The notes: a model not told the origin generated them from the letters alone. A DNA stretch of 23,916 nt from an uncultured Oscillospiraceae bacterium (GCA_900545625.1 UQZS01000025.1:1-23916); one strand, 5' to 3'; numbered from the stretch's first letter, positions 1-6,466 are shown. Program-made: numbers and translations.

Positions 1-131
1 CTTTTGCTCCCCTTGTCAGGGGAGCTGTCGAGCGAAGCGAGACTGAGGGGTAGTCTGAAACCTTGATGTTTCAAGGTTTCTCTCCCTCCGTCACGCGCGA
101 AGCACGTGCCACCTCCCTCGTCAGAGGGAGG
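1..131. repeat. Composite palindromic intergenic repeat
   Basis: This stretch is a chain of hairpins and contains no convincing gene. Seen: an 8-bp stem GCTCCCCT/AGGGGAGC at 6-25 with loop TGTC; a 10-bp stem GAAACCTTGA/TCAAGGTTTC at 57-80 with loop TGTT; an imperfect CACG..CGTG hairpin near 92-108; and an 8-bp stem CCTCCCTC/GAGGGAGG at 112-131 with loop GTCA. The two GTCA-type outer hairpins separated by small GC palindromes resemble interspersed repeats found between genes in gut Firmicutes; that resemblance is from memory. The element may extend beyond the left edge. No second copy was noticed in this window. It could be a mobile palindromic element or a processed RNA structure. Confidence 0.6.
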
Positions 132-184
132 AAAAAGACTTTATTGACAAGCTGACGCTGCATTTCGGCAGCGGGAGTAAACTG

Positions 185-409
185 ATGTGGAAGGTTAAAC
201 TCAAAGGCCGTTGCGGGACTTCTCCCGCGGCGGCGTGTGAACACAAAATGAAGGGCTTGTGCCGTATACTTTCGCACGGCGTGATCCTCACAGGGCTTGT
301 TTGTGTCGGCGTACTTGCCGTACCTGCGGGAATTTTGTTCCTGCTGATTTCGGGGATCTGGTCGGCGGTGGACTGGTGTGCCGGAAAGCTGGAATCCGAT
401 ACGAAATGA
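185..409 (+). CDS. Small hypothetical membrane protein
   Basis: This is a 74-residue protein of unknown function. Residues about 30-60 form one long hydrophobic segment rich in Val, Leu, Gly and Ile, so a single membrane helix is likely, followed by a short polar tail ending in KLESDTK. The start at 185 has GGGAG seven bases upstream. An internal ATG at 248 would give 53 residues beginning just before the membrane helix but has no visible ribosome binding site. A strong intrinsic terminator at 419-450 directly follows the stop, which supports a real transcription unit. Small single-helix proteins of this kind occur in Clostridia, but no family is recognised here. The gene sits between the palindromic repeat and dinB. 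Confidence 0.5.
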   Translation: MWKVKLKGRCGTSPAAACEHKMKGLCRILSHGVILTGLVCVGVLAVPAGILFLLISGIWSAVDWCAGKLESDTK

Positions 410-418
410 ATCCGTCTG

Positions 419-450
419 CGCACCCGCTTTTGCGGGTGCGTTTTGCTTTT
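419..450 (+). terminator. Intrinsic terminator after the small membrane gene
   Basis: A perfect 9-bp stem CGCACCCGC (419-427) and GCGGGTGCG (432-440) closes a TTTT loop and is followed by TTTTGCTTTT. It lies 9 bases after the stop codon at 409 and just before the dinB promoter. Confidence 0.85.
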
Positions 451-456
451 CGCGCC

Positions 457-485
457 TTGCGCGCGGGCGGCAAATGCACTATACT
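457..485 (+). promoter_or_regulatory. Sigma-A-type promoter for dinB
   Basis: TTGCGC (457-462), a 17-base spacer and TATACT (480-485) lie 53 bases before the dinB start and directly after the upstream terminator. I saw no LexA-box palindrome around it, so SOS control is not supported by the sequence. Confidence 0.6.
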
Positions 486-538
486 ATAAACAGAAAGAAC
501 GGACGGCGCTTTGCCGAATTCGAAAGGAGGGACACGCG

Positions 539-1795
539 ATGCAGCGGCTGATTTTCCATGTGGACGTCAACAGCGCGTACCTGTCGTGGGAGGCGGCACG
601 CCGCGTTGCCGCAGGCGGGGAAGACCTGCGCAAGATCCCTTCCGCCATCGGCGGCGACCCCGAAAAACGCACAGGCGTCATTTTGGCAAAATCCATCCCT
701 GCCAAGCGCTTCGGCGTGCGCACGGGGGAACCCGTTTCCATGGCGCTGCGCAAATGCCCGAAGCTGGTTTTAGCCCTGCCGGATTTCCGCTTATATACCC
801 AAAATTCCAAAGCGTTCATGGATATTTGCCGCCGTTTCGCGCCCGTTGTCGAAAAATTCAGCATCGACGAGTGCTTCCTCGACATGAGCGGCACGGGGCA
901 GTTATATCCCGACCCCGTCGCCGTCGCGCACCAAATCAAGGATACCATCCGCGAAGAACTCGGCTTTACTGTCAACGTCGGCGTCGCCGAAAACAAGCTG
1001 CTTGCGAAAATGGCGAGTGACTTTGAAAAGCCCGACCGCGTCCATACGCTGTTTCATGACGAGATCCCGACAAAGCTGTGGCCGCTGCCCGTCGGCGAGC
1101 TGTTTTCCGTCGGTCACGCGACCGCGCAAAAGCTCGAAAATGCGGGTGTGCATACCATCGGTGCGCTTGCCGCCATGCCGCTAAGCGGTGTGCAGGCACT
1201 GCTCGGCAAAAAGTGGGGGCAGCAATTGCACGACTTTGCGAACGGCGTGGATGAGTCACCCGTCTCAGCCCAAGCAGAGCAGGCGAAAGGCTATAGCGTA
1301 TCCACGACGCTTGCGGAAGATGTGACCGATCTTACGACTGCGCATGCGGTTCTGCTGGAGCTTGCCGACAGCGTGACCTCCCGCATGCGCGCGGACGGCG
1401 TGCGCGCGTCGTGCGTATCCGTTTCCATCCGCACAAACACATTTCAAAACCGCTCGCACCAGAAAAAGCTGTATGAACCCACGGACATCACCAAGGAGGT
1501 CTACGAGGTTTCTAAAACGCTGCTGGACGAGCTTTGGAAAACGAAAGTCCCGCTGCGGCTTTTGGGTGTAGCCTTAACGCAGTTGGATCGGGAAGCGGAG
1601 GAGCAGCTGAGCCTGTTCCCCAACGAAAAGAAAGAAAAAGCGCGCACGCTCGACCGCACGCTGGATGATATCCGCAGCCGCTTCGGCGCGGATACGGTCA
1701 AACGCGGCGCTACGTACCGTACCAAGCTCGACGTCGGCAAAAAATACAAAGCGCAGCTTGCACCCGAACAGAACGAACAGGAAGATTCGCAATAG
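539..1795 (+). CDS. dinB: DNA polymerase IV-like Y-family polymerase
   Basis: This is a translesion DNA polymerase that copies across damaged template bases; 418 residues is normal for DinB/Pol IV. Seen: the N-terminal HVDVNSAYLSW motif with catalytic Asp9 and a bulky Tyr14 at the expected steric-gate position; the second catalytic motif FSIDECFLDM with Asp110 and Glu111; and a C-terminal QLSLF sequence matching the QxxLF-type motif that binds the beta sliding clamp. The start at 539 is chosen because AAAGGAGGG lies just upstream at about 523-530; the reading frame stays open to 443, but that extension lacks a ribosome binding site and would include the promoter. It is monocistronic, with its own promoter and following hairpins. 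The family is firm; the exact paralogue (DinB versus another Y-family branch) is less certain. Confidence 0.93.
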   Translation: MQRLIFHVDVNSAYLSWEAARRVAAGGEDLRKIPSAIGGDPEKRTGVILAKSIPAKRFGVRTGEPVSMALRKCPKLVLALPDFRLYTQNSKAFMDICRRFAPVVEKFSIDECFLDMSGTGQLYPDPVAVAHQIKDTIREELGFTVNVGVAENKLLAKMASDFEKPDRVHTLFHDEIPTKLWPLPVGELFSVGHATAQKLENAGVHTIGALAAMPLSGVQALLGKKWGQQLHDFANGVDESPVSAQAEQAKGYSVSTTLAEDVTDLTTAHAVLLELADSVTSRMRADGVRASCVSVSIRTNTFQNRSHQKKLYEPTDITKEVYEVSKTLLDELWKTKVPLRLLGVALTQLDREAEEQLSLFPNEKKEKARTLDRTLDDIRSRFGADTVKRGATYRTKLDVGKKYKAQLAPEQNEQEDSQ

Positions 1796-1798
1796 AAA

Positions 1799-1820
1799 CG
1801 GCAGGGCAAACGCCCTGCCG
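1799..1820 (+). terminator. Hairpin directly after dinB
   Basis: A perfect 9-bp stem CGGCAGGGC/GCCCTGCCG with loop AAAC starts 4 bases after the dinB stop. It has no T-run, so by itself it is more likely a 3'-end stabiliser or pause site. It works together with the terminator at 1846-1878. Confidence 0.5.
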
Positions 1821-1845
1821 CTTGTGCGCTGAAAATCTAAATTTG

Positions 1846-1878
1846 ACCGCCCTGCGAGACAATCGCGGGGCGGTTTTT
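1846..1878 (+). terminator. Intrinsic terminator between dinB and sigG
   Basis: ACCGCCCTGCGA (1846-1857) pairs with TCGCGGGGCGGT (1863-1874), a 12-bp stem with one mismatch and a 5-base loop, followed by TTTTT. It separates dinB transcription from the sigG promoter. Confidence 0.85.
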
Positions 1879-1906
1879 GTCATCTTTTGCGGCTGCCGCT
1901 TTTGCT

Positions 1907-1936
1907 GCATGAACCCTATTTTGTACGGCAATACTA
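1907..1936 (+). promoter_or_regulatory. Sigma-F-type forespore promoter for sigG
   Basis: GCATG (1907-1911), exactly 15 bases, then GGCAATACTA (1927-1936). The -10 element matches the sigma-F consensus GGnnAnAnTw at every fixed position, and the -35 matches GYATA at 4 of 5. The predicted transcript start near 1943 leaves a leader of about 26 bases with its ribosome binding site. In Bacillus subtilis sigG is transcribed by sigma-F, so the match fits known biology. Consensus spacing is quoted from memory. Confidence 0.7.
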
Positions 1937-1968
1937 ACCTTGTCATTCTTGCGGCGAGGGGCGACGGT

Positions 1969-2736
1969 ATGCAGTATAACAAGGTCGAGATCTGCGGCGT
2001 GAACACATCGAAGCTTGAAGTGCTCAAGGAATCCGAGAAAATGGAACTTCTGCGGAAAATGCACGCGGGCGACAAGTCCGCGCGCGACAGGCTGGTGAAC
2101 GGGAATCTGCGGCTGGTGCTCAGCGTGATCCAGCGTTTTTCAAACCGCGGTGAAAACCCGGATGACCTGTTTCAGGTGGGCGTGATCGGCCTGATGAAAG
2201 CCATCGACAACTTCGACATTTCTCAAAACGTCCGTTTCTCGACTTATGCCGTGCCCATGATCATCGGCGAAGTGCGGCGGTATTTGCGCGACAACAACAC
2301 CCTGCGCGTCAGCCGCTCCATGCGCGACACCGCCTACCATGCCATGCAGGTGAAAGAGAGGCTTCAAAACAAGCTGAACCGCGACCCCACCGTTCAGGAG
2401 ATCGCGGAGGAGATGCAGCTGCCCGCGTCGGAGATCGTCATCGCACTTGAAGCCATCGTCGAGCCCGTGTCGCTGTATGAGCCTGTGTATTCCGACGGCG
2501 GCGACACGATCTATGTTATGGATCAGGTAGGCTCCTCGGACAGCGACCGCGACTGGCTCGATGAGATCGTGATGAAGGAGACGATCCAAGGGCTTTCCGC
2601 ACGCGAAAAGAAAATCCTTTACCTGCGTTTTATGCAGGGGAAGACCCAAACGGAGGTCGCTTCGGAGATCGGTATTTCTCAGGCACAGGTTTCGCGGCTG
2701 GAGAAGGGTGCTGTCAAAAAGATCAAAGGACAATGA
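1969..2736 (+). CDS. sigG: RNA polymerase sporulation sigma factor SigG
   Basis: This is the late forespore-specific sigma factor that directs transcription of spore protection and germination genes. The 255 residues compare with about 260 in Bacillus. Seen: the SigG-specific N-terminus NKVEICGVNTSKL, region 2 with LVNGNLRLVLSVIQRF and DDLFQVGVIGLMKAIDNFD, the YAVPMIIGEVRRYLRDN segment, and region 4 with the helix-turn-helix TQTEVASEIGISQAQVSRLE near the C-terminus. The start at 1969 is chosen for GAGGGG about 8 bases upstream and because it gives the canonical N-terminus; the frame is open to 1822, but that extension runs through the terminator and promoter. In Bacillus sigG follows spoIIGA-sigE; here the upstream gene is dinB. 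ymxH follows, a linkage conserved in sporulating Firmicutes. Confidence 0.97.
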   Translation: MQYNKVEICGVNTSKLEVLKESEKMELLRKMHAGDKSARDRLVNGNLRLVLSVIQRFSNRGENPDDLFQVGVIGLMKAIDNFDISQNVRFSTYAVPMIIGEVRRYLRDNNTLRVSRSMRDTAYHAMQVKERLQNKLNRDPTVQEIAEEMQLPASEIVIALEAIVEPVSLYEPVYSDGGDTIYVMDQVGSSDSDRDWLDEIVMKETIQGLSAREKKILYLRFMQGKTQTEVASEIGISQAQVSRLEKGAVKKIKGQ

Positions 2737-2744
2737 CAAACCGG

Positions 2745-2784
2745 GCGCCTTCGAGACATATACTGTCTCGGAGGTGCTTTTTCT
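2745..2784 (+). promoter_or_regulatory. Terminator-like hairpin that contains the ymxH ribosome binding site
   Basis: A 14-bp stem with two G-U pairs, 2745-2758 against 2764-2777, with loop TATAC, is followed by TTTTTCT running straight into the ymxH ATG at 2785. The 3' arm contains GGAGG (2770-2774), the only plausible ribosome binding site for ymxH. The same structure therefore looks like an intrinsic terminator for sigG and a lid over the ymxH translation start. Confidence 0.75.
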
Positions 2785-3087
2785 ATGAATTGCTGTGTTA
2801 CCGATCTGCGGGATAAAGAGGTCATCAACTTAAAGGACGGCTGCCGGCTGGGGTGCGTGTGCGATGCGGAGATCGACACCTGCACGGGCAGGGTGATTGC
2901 TCTCATCATTTTCGGAAAAAACAAGCTGTTCGGGCTTATGGGGCACGGGCAGGACATCCGCATCTGCTGGGAGGAGATCGAGGTCATCGGGGATGATACG
3001 ATTCTCGTCAGCTTCGACTGCCCCGCCGAATGCAAGCCCTCAAACAAAAAGAAAAATCCGCTGGAATCGCTGTTCCGGCAAGGATAA
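2785..3087 (+). CDS. ymxH: YlmC/YmxH-family PRC-barrel protein
   Basis: This 100-residue protein belongs to the small PRC-barrel family annotated as YlmC/YmxH sporulation protein; its biochemical role is not established. Seen: the family signature LRDKEVINLKDGCRLG near residues 8-23, then CDAEID, a hydrophobic strand VIALIIFG, and ICWEEIEVIGDDTILV, together giving the beta-rich PRC barrel. The tail from about residue 83 is polar and Lys-rich. It lies 48 bases behind sigG, the usual gene order in sporulating Clostridia, which suggests expression in the forespore or late in sporulation. Its start codon directly abuts the T-run of the hairpin at 2745-2784, so expression probably depends on readthrough and opening of that hairpin. 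The stop codon coincides with the left end of the inverted-repeat element described after it. Confidence 0.85.
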   Translation: MNCCVTDLRDKEVINLKDGCRLGCVCDAEIDTCTGRVIALIIFGKNKLFGLMGHGQDIRICWEEIEVIGDDTILVSFDCPAECKPSNKKKNPLESLFRQG

Positions 3088-3351
3088 AGGTAAGGAAAAT
3101 CGAACACAATGTGCCGAAAACTCGGTCCTGCGGCGGCTTTTCCCTTTTTCACCGTTGGCGGGCGTCAGCCCGCCTGCCGTCTCAAAAGAAAAAATCCATC
3201 CGTATTCCCGTCGTTTTCGGTGCTGCGCAGTTTCAAAGGAACAGATTCTCGCTTGGATAAGCTGGCATGCTGAAACAAATTGAAAGTTTTAACGCCGTTC
3301 AGACGGAAAGATACCGCTTGAAACCACATCGGGTTTGACTTTCCTTACCTT
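3087..3351. repeat. Non-coding spacer bounded by a 12-bp perfect inverted repeat
   Basis: AAGGTAAGGAAA (3087-3098) and TTTCCTTACCTT (3340-3351) are exact reverse complements. If the outer base pair is counted as part of the flanks, the 263-bp interior 3088-3350 is bordered on both sides by TAA (3085-3087, the ymxH stop, and 3351-3353), as a 3-bp target duplication would be. The interior has no convincing gene on either strand. It holds a strong hairpin GGCGGGC/GCCCGCC with loop GTCA near 3158-3175. A miniature transposable element is possible; a long-range RNA pairing or chance are the alternatives. Confidence 0.4.
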
Positions 3352-3364
3352 AAGGAGATATGCC

Positions 3365-3835
3365 ATGGCTTTTTACAATCGCATGCGCGCTGTGGAATAT
3401 GCGCGCCGCTGGAGCTTTTCCAGAAATCCCGCTTACTATAATTTTGACGCCATCGGCGGGGACTGCACGAATTTTATTTCACAGTGCCTGTTCGCCGGCA
3501 GCGGCAAAATGAATTACCGCAAGACCTTTGGGTGGTATTACACGGACTTAAACCGCCGCGCCCCCGCGTGGACGGGCGTACGGGAGCTGCATCAATTTCT
3601 GACGACCAACCGCGGCGCGGGCCCCTACGGCAGCGAAACGACCTTACAGCAGCTCGAACCGGGCGACATCATACAGCTTGATTTCGGCAGCGGCTTTGCC
3701 CATTCGCTGTTGGTGATCTCTAACGGGGATGACGTGCGCGTTGCCACCCATACGGATGACAGCTTTGACCGGCCTTTAGACAGCTATTACTATGTCACCG
3801 CGCGGTACATCCATATCGACGGCGTGCGGATCTAA
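3365..3835 (+). CDS. Amidase_6-type (NlpC/P60-like) putative amidase
   Basis: This is a 156-residue stand-alone domain of the putative amidase_6 family, related to papain-like cysteine amidases and peptidases that often cut peptidoglycan peptides. Seen: the family core YYNFDAIGGDCTNFISQCL with the likely nucleophile Cys34, the FAHSLLVI motif with likely base His113, and a third conserved HTDDS segment near residue 129. AAGGAG at 3352-3357 lies seven bases before the ATG at 3365; an in-frame ATG at 3335 has no such site. There is no signal peptide, so the enzyme would act in the cytoplasm, in the forespore or mother cell, or be released by lysis. Its place after sigG-ymxH hints at sporulation, but the spacer between them breaks the operon and no sporulation promoter was recognised. 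The substrate is unknown. Confidence 0.8.
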   Translation: MAFYNRMRAVEYARRWSFSRNPAYYNFDAIGGDCTNFISQCLFAGSGKMNYRKTFGWYYTDLNRRAPAWTGVRELHQFLTTNRGAGPYGSETTLQQLEPGDIIQLDFGSGFAHSLLVISNGDDVRVATHTDDSFDRPLDSYYYVTARYIHIDGVRI

Positions 3836-3883
3836 CGCCTGCATTCGGCGGCAATCATCCATTTTATCATCATATCCCATGCC

Positions 3884-3921
3884 GGCAATACATGGCTATA
3901 TATTTAATTAAGTATATTGCC
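3884..3921. promoter_or_regulatory. Inverted repeat, possible operator before the Xre gene
   Basis: GGCAATA (3884-3890) and TATTGCC (3915-3921) form a 7-bp inverted repeat separated by 24 very AT-rich bases. The right half overlaps the candidate -35 element of the xre promoter. Autoregulatory binding by the encoded regulator is plausible but is only inference. Confidence 0.3.
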
Positions 3922-3945
3922 AATTTCATATACCTCTAATAAAAT
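3917..3945 (+). promoter_or_regulatory. Possible sigma-A promoter for the Xre gene
   Basis: TTGCCA (3917-3922), a 17-base spacer and TAAAAT (3940-3945). The predicted transcript start near 3952 falls on the ribosome binding site GAGGTG (3952-3957), so either the leader is almost absent or the true promoter lies in the AT-rich block just upstream. Confidence 0.35.
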
Positions 3946-3967
3946 GGATACAGAGGTGCAAAGCGGT

Positions 3968-4168
3968 ATGATTCGATTGACGCTGGATAAAGTGCTGGAA
4001 AACCGTGGCTTGACCCGATACGAGCTGGCAAAGAGAACGGGCATACGGTATCAAATCATTGATAACTACTACAAAAATAAGGTCAAACGATATGACAGCT
4101 ATGTGCTGGAACGCATTTGTGATGCGTTAGGCTGCCAAATTTCCGATGTGATCGAATATAAAAAATGA
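3968..4168 (+). CDS. Small Xre/Cro-type helix-turn-helix regulator
   Basis: This 66-residue protein is almost entirely one Cro/C1-type helix-turn-helix domain, so it is a DNA-binding repressor or toggle-type regulator. Seen: the helix pair YELAKRTGIRYQIIDNYYKN at about residues 18-37, followed by YVLERICDALGCQISDVIEY, a typical Xre ending. The start at 3968 is taken because GAGGTG lies ten bases upstream; an in-frame ATG at 3917 falls in the AT-rich promoter region. The gene and its upstream region are clearly more AT-rich than the surroundings and it ends at a strong bidirectional terminator, so it looks acquired. Its target is unknown; candidates are its own promoter and the converging PARG-ARH gene. 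Such short regulators are common in mobile elements and gut Clostridia. Confidence 0.85.
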   Translation: MIRLTLDKVLENRGLTRYELAKRTGIRYQIIDNYYKNKVKRYDSYVLERICDALGCQISDVIEYKK

Positions 4169-4201
4169 AAGCAGAGCCATAACGCTCTGCTTTCATTTTT
4201 T
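4160..4201. terminator. Bidirectional intrinsic terminator
   Basis: An 18-bp perfect inverted repeat: A-run plus TGAAAGCAGAGC (4160-4177), loop CATAAC, then GCTCTGCTTTCA plus T-run (4184-4201). It overlaps the xre stop codon. T-runs on both strands suit termination of xre from the left and of the converging PARG-ARH gene from the right. About 100 bases without other features lie between it and the PARG-ARH stop. Confidence 0.88.
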
Positions 4202-4303
4202 GCTTACAGCATTTCGGCGGCTTGGGGAGACGCCCTATGCCAGATGATTTGCGCATACAGGCAGATGAGCAAACCTGTTTTCGTGCGCTTTCGGGATTTT
4301 GTA

Positions 4304-6466
4304 TCAGGTCATTCCGCCGTTGCGCAAAACCCGATTGATTTCGTCAAGCCCGCCGGAACGAAGCAACTCGGCGAGCGTCTGCGGCATGGAAGGGGTATTT
4401 TCCTTCCAATGCATACAAATGTATTTCCTTTCCCATGCTTCGTCGTAATAGTCACCGTATTCGGATATGTGGCAGCCGTAGCATAAATCCTCGGCCATTT
4501 CGCAAAGGACGTCATACAGCTCCAGATCCTTTGTCCATTTGGCGTCTATGCTGTGCGCACCGAGCCACGCGCCGAGTATGTTCCCCGTGACTGCGCCGGT
4601 CGAGTCGCTGTCTCCGCTGTGATTGACGGCCGCGATGATCCCTTTGGAAAAGTCGTCCGCATACTTCAAGCTGCAATAAAGGGCTATGGCAAGCGTTTCC
4701 TCTGCGACCCAGCCCCCGCCGAGCATTCGGATATTTTCGGGATCGTCCGCGCCGTTTTCCGAAAGCGCTACGGCAAGGTCGATCAAACGGGTCAATTCTG
4801 CAATGTGTTTGTCCTCCCGGAAGATCTCCGCCACTGTATCCCGCGCTTCGATGCAAATCTCCTTTAAGGAAAGAGACGCGTCTTTCGGGTATACGATTCG
4901 ATTCAAAATGTGCGTCAATACGGCAGACGGCATATATCCCAAAGAATGGCCGTGCGTGATCGCGGAGAGCTCGGCTCCCAGTTTATCCAGTGTTTGGATG
5001 CCCAACGATTTATAATGCAGCCCCAGCGGCGCAATGCGCATGAGTCCGCCGCAGCCCTTGCTTTGGTTTACGGGTGTCCGGATGTAATCCTCCCGAAACC
5101 CGTTGTGCAGCAAATCGTTCAGCGCCGACAGGCAGGTGTTGCCCGGCGCACGCCTTGCATATAGCTGCGGCACATCCAAAAGCCAGGAGATGCTCCGGTG
5201 CGCGCGGTAATTTTTTGCCTGTTCTTCTTCAAAGGACATGGTTTGCGTTGCATACCAGTCTAAATAACCGTTCGGGGCATATAGCTTTGGGTCGCCGCCG
5301 ATGCCGCGCATGGCAAGACGCGTTTCCCCGTACAATATGGCGTTTGCGGTGAAAAGCGTCATCTGCGTGTCGTCAGAAATTTGCGCCACGCCGTCGGCGA
5401 GATGGTATGCGGTGATCCCCTGCTTTCCGTACTTCCTATGTATTTCCTCTTCCTGCAAAAACTCCACTGCGAAACCGAGCGCATCACCGGCAGCCCCGCC
5501 AACCAGCGATCCTTTTATTGCATCCAAGTGTATCCGCTGTTCACTTTTTTTCTTTTGAATGGCGTCATATTGCTTTTTGATTTCCTCTCTGTAAAAATTC
5601 CTGCCGCCGAAATTGCGGTAAAATGCTTTATAGTTATAGGAATCGGGGAGTTTTGAAAGGACGGCAAAATCGATCCGCCGGAACCAATCGGCATCCCGCA
5701 TGCCGCCCAAGTTGAAATTTTTAAGCGCCTTATAAAACAGGTCGGATACCACTTCTGCGTCGTTTTCGAATGCCCCGCAGCCGAAGGCCCCCAAAACCAG
5801 ATACCGATACCCGGTAACGGCTGCAACGCGCAGCATGCCCGTAATTCTGTTGTAGAACAGCTCCCTGTACTGCTGTTCGCTCAAGCCCTCGAGCCCGTGC
5901 CGCAGAATGGGCGCGGCGCAGGTCATGACCGCAACGATCACGCTTTCGTCCAGCAAATTCCCGGCGGCATCTTTGATGATTTCAACCTTCGGCGTAATCA
6001 TCACGGCGTCCGAACCCATATAGGTATGCAGCTTTCTGTTGTATTGATAATAGGACGCGGCTTCTTTGCTTTCCAGCGAGCAAAGCAGAGAACTCGTCCG
6101 GCACAGGTCCTCCTCCTGCGCCTTTGCGCCTCGCCGCACACCACCGCCGGGATGTATCGGATTCGCAAAATTCAATACCAAGATTTCTTTATCCCTGTCG
6201 GTAAAAAGATACCGAAAATCCCTGTAGTTGTTTCTGGCTTTTGTGAAGGAATCAATGTTTTCACAGCTATAGCCGCATCTTCCTATGGTAAAGATGCGCC
6301 GTTCCGGCTTATAGCTTTCAAGCGCATGCACTTCCGGCGGTAAAAACACCCGCACTTCTTTCCTTTCGTCGCGGCTTAATTGCAAAGGGACTTTTTTGCC
6401 GTCTTTGATATAGTATCCCTGTGCCAGAATGTGCATCGTGTCCCGCAAACAATTTACTTCCTGCAT
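4304..6466 (-). CDS. Fusion of bacterial-type PARG and ADP-ribosylglycohydrolase
   Basis: This 720-residue protein joins two enzymes that remove ADP-ribose from proteins or nucleic acids. Residues about 10-270 are a microbial-type poly(ADP-ribose) glycohydrolase (TIGR02452/DUF2263, macrodomain fold). The signature GGG (107-109), seven residues, then QEE (117-119) is intact, and GAFGCGAF (226-233) is the second phosphate-binding loop. A Lys-rich linker (about 295-312) leads to an ADP-ribosylglycohydrolase (DraG/ARH) domain with GAAGDALG (324-331), SDDT (364-367), KGCGGLMR (470-477) and HSGDSDSTG (616-624). Asp365, Asp366, Asp619 and Asp621 are the expected dinuclear metal ligands. Both active sites look complete. 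AAAGGAG lies seven bases before the ATG. No ADP-ribosyltransferase is nearby. The base composition is less GC-rich than its neighbours, suggesting transfer. Its substrate is unknown. Confidence 0.9.
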   Translation of the reverse strand: MQEVNCLRDTMHILAQGYYIKDGKKVPLQLSRDERKEVRVFLPPEVHALESYKPERRIFTIGRCGYSCENIDSFTKARNNYRDFRYLFTDRDKEILVLNFANPIHPGGGVRRGAKAQEEDLCRTSSLLCSLESKEAASYYQYNRKLHTYMGSDAVMITPKVEIIKDAAGNLLDESVIVAVMTCAAPILRHGLEGLSEQQYRELFYNRITGMLRVAAVTGYRYLVLGAFGCGAFENDAEVVSDLFYKALKNFNLGGMRDADWFRRIDFAVLSKLPDSYNYKAFYRNFGGRNFYREEIKKQYDAIQKKKSEQRIHLDAIKGSLVGGAAGDALGFAVEFLQEEEIHRKYGKQGITAYHLADGVAQISDDTQMTLFTANAILYGETRLAMRGIGGDPKLYAPNGYLDWYATQTMSFEEEQAKNYRAHRSISWLLDVPQLYARRAPGNTCLSALNDLLHNGFREDYIRTPVNQSKGCGGLMRIAPLGLHYKSLGIQTLDKLGAELSAITHGHSLGYMPSAVLTHILNRIVYPKDASLSLKEICIEARDTVAEIFREDKHIAELTRLIDLAVALSENGADDPENIRMLGGGWVAEETLAIALYCSLKYADDFSKGIIAAVNHSGDSDSTGAVTGNILGAWLGAHSIDAKWTKDLELYDVLCEMAEDLCYGCHISEYGDYYDEAWERKYICMHWKENTPSMPQTLAELLRSGGLDEINRVLRNGGMT

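Noticed and set aside
486..538. LexA box controlling dinB
   Set aside because: No GAAC..GTTC-type palindrome is visible in the leader; only an isolated GAACG is seen.
1822..1968. N-terminal extension of SigG
   Set aside because: The extension is translated terminator, promoter and leader sequence; the family N-terminus and ribosome binding site fit 1969.
2140..2739. A 199-residue open frame antisense to sigG
   Set aside because: His/Leu/Asp-rich shadow of a certain gene with no start signals.
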